Source: Bryum argenteum
Taxonomy: Eukaryota; Streptophyta; Bryopsida; Bryales; Bryaceae
Reading direction: 5' to 3'
Assembly: GCA_037043015.1 (NCBI GenBank)
Contig: CM073325.1
Coordinates: forward strand, 19,881,001 to 19,945,000
Length of the DNA stretch: 64,000 nt
Positions 59,661-64,000 of this stretch are shown piece after piece. The notes below the pieces were generated by a model. That model had not been told where the DNA came from and did no database searches. It saw only the letters and a list, made by a program, of their open reading frames with translations. Each line of letters opens with the position of its first letter. Position 1 is the stretch's first letter. Both the position numbers and the translations under genes were made by a program.

Positions 59661-60840
59661 ATTCAGGAATCATTTGATGCTAGACGCCATACATATTCCT
59701 TAGGCGTTCCTGCTACTGTCGATTTGTACATTGCTGTATACTGTATAGTCGGTATTGCTGCATGAATATAATACACACGTTCGCAAGAATGTGCTTTATT
59801 ACGACCTACAACTTTTTTTTCACTGGTTTACTGCTGCTTAATGCTTTCGTTCAGTCTCACAGTTCGAAGTTGCTTATCATGTTCTTCTATAGTTCTTGTT
59901 TTCAATTCTAGTCTCGTCTAATTACTATTTGAAATAATTGAAGAATTTTTAGTCATTGATACTTTATGATTTGTTAATTTCCACATCACAGTATCGAACT
60001 TCAAGACATTTAACATACCAGTGCTTAAAAAATAGAGACCGTATCTATATCAATAGTGTAACGACGGAAAGAGCATATGTTGGAATTACAAGCTGATTCG
60101 GCATATTAGTATCAACAACTTGTTACATTTAGCATCTAAATATTGTTGGATCCTTTGGAACATCTGATTAACAATATCCAGCGAGAGTATGTTCCAAGAG
60201 GATAAACTATCTCTAGAAATTGTAGTTAAAACACGATAAGATTGTATTCAGAAAATTCAGGTACCTTGAGAGAGAATCAGTAGGATCATTTATACGCTTG
60301 TAGCGCACAAATTTTAGTGTCAAAAACTTGTTATCCAATCCGATTACGATCACCGGCAACGGCAATATAAATGAACGAGACAGTACTGAAATTGCAGAGA
60401 ACGACTCTTCATATGAATATGCAACTTATAATCCAGTATCCGATTATGAACAAAACATTATTTAATCAAACTGGCATCTGGAGAACCGTAAACAATGCCG
60501 CGATGTAGGGAGACTCGTTGACCTGCGGAAGAACCGAATGAAATTCACACCACACATTGACGGTCAAATATGATTGAAATCAGTTGAGCAATCAACAAGT
60601 GTTCAACCGAACAATCAAATCTCAGAGAAGTAACTCAAAAGGCCGAGTCGCTCGCGAAATTCATTTGCAAATTTTACACAAGAGGCTCCATAAAAGCTCG
60701 TCACATCGACGAGATCGGGATGACACCGACTGCAATTCAAACAGTGGCGGGGTCGATTTGAAACGGCTACGATGCAATTACTAGTAAGGGATGGAACTCA
60801 GTCTCACGCTTGGTTCAAAGATCATGGTTCTTGAACTCCA
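59661..60840. other. Intergenic between the LEA paralogues
   Basis: Contains the 3' UTR of LEA 1 (possible polyadenylation signal 'aatataata' near 59765). No gene is supported. Confidence 0.4.
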
Positions 60841-60844
60841 AGTA

Positions 60845-60970
60845 ACGTGGCAACCGTGAGGTAGACCGAGCGGTCAAGCAAGGTTCCGTCGAAAGCCCCG
60901 AAGGCGCCATGTGGCAGTATGTAACGGTGTTCGTCATGGCCGCCACTTGTCCTCTGGGAGCTCTATATAA
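60845..60970 (+). promoter_or_regulatory. ABRE-like site and TATA box of LEA gene 2
   Basis: ACGTGGC at 60845-60851 fits the ABRE core. TATATAA lies at 60964-60970, 140 bases before the ATG. Together they fit an ABA-regulated stress promoter; this is inferred from motifs only. Confidence 0.5.
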
Positions 60971-61109
60971 CTTCGCTACGTCCATCCATCTTCCCATTCC
61001 TCTTTTTCCGAGTATTGCAATTCATCATCGTCGATTTCTATCTCAATATTTATTACGGGATCTGCTTCAATTACAGCTTAATCTTTTGTCTGCTATCATT
61101 TGATCATCA

Positions 61110-62055
61110 ATGTCGACATTTCAGAATTCGGCCGAGGATACCAAACACTTCGGACAACAGAAGGCTGGCGATGCTCATCAGGCAACCAAGGTCTTTCTCC
61201 TTAATAAAATTTTATTGCTAATCATCTGTTATCTTAATTTAGTAAATCACAAATATTCGTCGTAACGGCAAACATCACGGTTGACTGTTGCTCCTTCTCC
61301 GATTTTAGTCGTGCTGTCCAGAGTTCGGTCATCAATTGTTTGTGATATGAGTTTCGATCGGTCCTTCAGCAGGTCCATGAGTCTGCACACATCGCGACAT
61401 TGGTTACTGTTCTTTAGATGATGCAGTTTGGTTAGTTAATGTTTGTAAGTTCATAATCGGTTCTTGAATTATAGCTGCATGTTCATATGGAGCATCGATC
61501 AGTGCTGGTGTGGCATTCTATAATTCTTTTCCGGTGTGCGCTTTGCACGAAATCAGTGGCGCTCAGTCAAGAATTGGTCTCTTTGTGATGGCTGAGTTCG
61601 TTCTCATGAGAAATTAGTGCTTTTTTATTTCTTGTATTTTCAAGAATTTATAATCAGGATACATGACAGACATTGATTGGTAAGAGGTGGTGAAAATGGT
61701 GTAGGATGCTGCGGGTGCGACTCAAAACAAGGCACACGAGGTGTCAGGAGCGACTCAAAACAAGGCTCACGAGGTGTCAGGAGCGGCTGGCGAGAAGGCT
61801 CGCCAAGCAGGCAACATGGCCGGTGAGAAGTGGGATCAAACGAAGCAGGGCGCAAGCAACATGGCCGGAGCTGCGCAGGACCACGGCCACGACGCCACCA
61901 ATGCGGTTGGCGACAAGTGGGAGCAAACGAAGAATGTGGCAGCGAACAAGGCTGCCGCTGTCAAGGATGGCACCGGCAGCATCTTGCAGCAGACGGGAGA
62001 CGCCGTGACCAATGCATACGAGAAAGTGAAGGCCACCGTAACTCCAAACCATTAG
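61110..62055 (+). CDS. LEA-like stress protein 2
   Basis: Two exons, 61110-61190 and 61705-62055, phase 0, giving 143 residues. It starts MSTFQNSAEDTKHFGQQKAG and continues after the intron with DAAGATQNKAHEVSGATQNK. Eleven-residue repeats of the type 'NKAHEVSGATQ' and 'GEKWDQTKQGASNMAGAAQD' are present, and it ends 'KATVTPNH'. The N-terminal FGQQKAG, the intron position before DAAGATQ and the TPN end match LEA 1, so the two are tandem duplicates. LEA 2 has two near-identical copies of 'QNKAHEVSGA'. The donor is GTCTTT, a weak 5' site. It belongs to the group-3 LEA class and is likely cytosolic. Confidence 0.88.
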
Positions 62056-62672
62056 CTTATCGAACTTCTGGAAGGAGTAGAAATACATGTGTTTTGTGTC
62101 TTTTGATCAGACTTCCGCCATCGGCTGTAAAAATGCATTGGTACATTTTGACATTTTGAGACGAAGGTTTTGATTTCCAATGCAATGCATTCACTTTATT
62201 TTCCCTCGAGATTGGGTGATTACTTGTTCTTTGCGTCAATCGCATCTTGTCAAGATCAGATACCACATGATTTGCGCTCCTCTGAAGTTGGACCATTGAT
62301 GATGAAAGTGATTTCTTACGCTCTCTTTAACGTGGCAACCATTGCACAACTGCAATAACAGTATTACATTATTGACGATTGTAGACTGGACAAGCCAAAA
62401 TCACTTGGCAGTGAGACATTCCAACAACAGGAACGCAAAATCACTAATTTTTTTAGAAAGCTTCAGTGTAGCAAGAAGAGTTGTGTGGCTGACTGCAGAG
62501 AATCTTTATTGAAGAAAGTCTACAATGCAACCAGGTCCTGAGGCCAAGTCCTGCTACTTGATCAACTGTAAATCAGCAGCGAGTAACACCAACTTAGACA
62601 TCAGGTTAGCCTAGGTCCTGTTGTCGTAGCTGCTGATTAATATGCAGTCTGCCATCCCCAGGATCAGCTCGA
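62056..62672. other. Intergenic between LEA 2 and the LTP gene
   Basis: Holds the 3' ends of the two convergent genes. No other feature is seen. Confidence 0.4.
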
Positions 62673-63149
62673 TCAGTAGGGAAACTGGTAACCTGTAAGC
62701 AGAAACAACCCCTGCTGTCAGTTATACTGCAGTACGGCAGCTTGTATTCTTCCTCAAGAGTGTACAAGCATCATAAGTCATATATATTGTCCAGATAGAG
62801 TGACAATGCACGAGAACCAAATTTTAATGCACTCACGTCCGCATTTGAAGCCCCGGAGATCGGTGCGGCCGCACTTCTTGGGCAGCTGCAGCCCATTGTT
62901 CACCATCTGCGCGGGGAACGACGCCGACTTCAGCTGGTTGCACATGCAGTTCTTGTCCACGCTCCGCACCACGTTGCAGCACTGCCTGCTCGGCGCTGGA
63001 GGCCGCGCTCCCTGCACCGCACTCATGCACGCGTACAGCGCATTGGGATTGCACGTCCCCGCCGCTTCCACTGGGGAGTAATCCGCCACAATGGCCATCA
63101 CCACCAGCACCATCACAGCAGCACCAGCAACGCGCTTGAGGCCCTCCAT
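62673..63149 (-). CDS. Non-specific lipid-transfer protein
   Basis: Two exons: 63149-62837 and 62692-62673, giving 110 residues. A signal peptide (VAGAAVMVLVVMAIVADYSPVEAA) precedes a domain with the eight-Cys pattern C…C…CC…CxC…C…C (TCNPNALYAC, RQCCNVV, NCMCNQL, LPKKCGR, FKCG). These four disulfides close a helical, lipid-holding cavity. The tail after the intron is only six codons (…YQFPY, stop), common in LTP genes, where an intron follows the last Cys. The protein is secreted and would carry lipids to the wall or cuticle; the QLPKKCG form resembles D-type LTPs. Without the intron the frame would run 14 further residues, which do not fit the family. Confidence 0.9.
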
Positions 63150-63574
63150 CGCGATCTTGTACTTGATGAATCAATGTCACTTCTCAAGCAACTCCCCGAT
63201 TCGATGATGCTGCAAACACAGAGTTGGAGAAAATGAGGATGGTTCGAACAGACTTTGCTGCACTCTTATATGCACCGTGTCGTGTTTATGATCTCACCTG
63301 CAGGTGGTTGATTTCAATCAATAGTGAAAAAAATCTTGCCGAATGTTCCAAGGGCAGCGATGAGCGCAGCAACATTCTGACAACATCAGATCGAAGTTTG
63401 ATTTTTGCAAATCGAAGTGGCAGACGTACGAAGGTCAAATACGAAGGATTGATCGTCTGTTTGCATGGAAGTTCGCAGCTGCTTCGGAAGTTCAGCAGAT
63501 ATTCGACTTGACGATTTGGTGTTGGTGAGGGTAGGAGCACCGCAGGTCTTCCTCATTATTGTTAGCCGGCTGTA
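63150..63574. other. Upstream region of the LTP gene
   Basis: Likely promoter of the LTP gene. No motif is clear. Frames here are short. Confidence 0.4.
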
Positions 63575-63963
63575 TGGTTGAAGTACCCATAACCACCAGC
63601 ACCCCCACTATCAACATGTAGGTCTCCCAATAACCGCACCTAGCCTGAACTAGCATTGTCAGAACACTCAATTCAAACTGACCAATCAAAACAATCAAAA
63701 AGCTAGTTGTTTTGGGTCGAATCATGAATGAAAATTTGTACCAGCTAAGGTGGTTTTTGCATACCCTATAGGTTCATTACGGGTCCTGCAGTACTTTACT
63801 GTTTGAAAATTTGTATTAATTCATGTGTTTTACAAAAAAATATAAAAAAATTACAAACCTTCCTAAAAACTATCTTGCCACCCAAAAAAAATTACCCACT
63901 ATAAATAGACCATTTACAAATGGGCGAATTTTCTTATGTTGGTGGTTATGGGTACTTCAACCT
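63575..63963. mobile_element. MITE related to the pogo-like transposon
   Basis: The left end TGGTTGAAGTACCCATAACCACCA and the complement of the right end (AGGTTGAAGTACCCATAACC) form inverted repeats of about 24 bases with the first base differing. TA lies outside both ends (63573-63574 and 63964-63965). The interior of about 340 bases is AT-rich and non-coding. The end AGGTTGAAGTACCCATAA resembles AGGTAGGAGCACCCATAA of the element at 6392, so a related pogo-type transposase could move it. Confidence 0.8.
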
Positions 63964-64000
63964 TAGTCAATGAACTGAAGCGAAGCGGTGTGGGGGGATT

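Noticed and set aside
61706..62159. Other long frames over the second LEA exon
   Set aside because: Shadows of a repetitive, stop-poor exon.

Overview
The window looks like nuclear DNA of a land plant. Genes have GT-AG introns of roughly 60 to 500 bases, and the products are plant families: a plastid-lipase-type class 3 lipase, a signal peptide peptidase-like protease with a PA domain, an SPX-RING ubiquitin ligase of the NLA/BAH1 type, group-3 LEA proteins and a secreted lipid-transfer protein. The low gene density, an RWP-RK relic, a chromodomain Ty3/gypsy element and a pogo-like transposon would fit a bryophyte or other early-diverging land plant, but the species cannot be fixed from this sequence alone.

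Layout. 0-6 kb: dispersed repeats, a minisatellite of about 87 bases, and a multi-exon RWP-RK gene broken by in-frame stops. 6.4-15.8 kb: one nested mobile unit. A pogo/Tigger-like DNA transposon with matching terminal inverted repeats and TA target sites carries a 5.9-kb Ty3/gypsy chromovirus with identical 268-bp LTRs inside its transposase gene. 16-18.3 kb: a class 3 lipase on the minus strand. 18.3-29 kb: a repeat field with two SINE copies that have their own target-site duplications, three copies of a 362-bp TTAA-type MITE, and two diverged copies of a larger repeat. 29.2-36 kb: ribosomal protein eL35/uL29 (minus), a hypothetical repeat-bearing protein (plus) and the signal peptidase complex subunit SPC3/SPC22 (minus). 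36.8-37.5 kb: a tandem pair of MITEs. 38.2-41.7 kb: a 14-exon SPPL protease (plus), convergent with the 3-exon SPX-RING ligase (minus, 43.5-44.9 kb). 45-58 kb: mostly repeats and AT-rich intergenic DNA with a few gene-like relics. 59-63.2 kb: two tandem LEA paralogues (plus), with G-box or ABRE-like sites upstream, and an nsLTP gene (minus). 63.6-64 kb: a MITE whose ends resemble those of the pogo-like transposon.

The genes are independent nuclear genes, not an operon. Two encode intramembrane or ER processing factors: SPC3 is part of the signal peptidase that cuts signal peptides, and SPPL belongs to the family of intramembrane aspartic proteases related to signal peptide peptidase. The most informative structures are in the mobile DNA: a reconstructable insertion history at 6.4-15.8 kb, identical LTRs around a frameshifted pol, and four short-element families whose ends and target duplications can be read directly.
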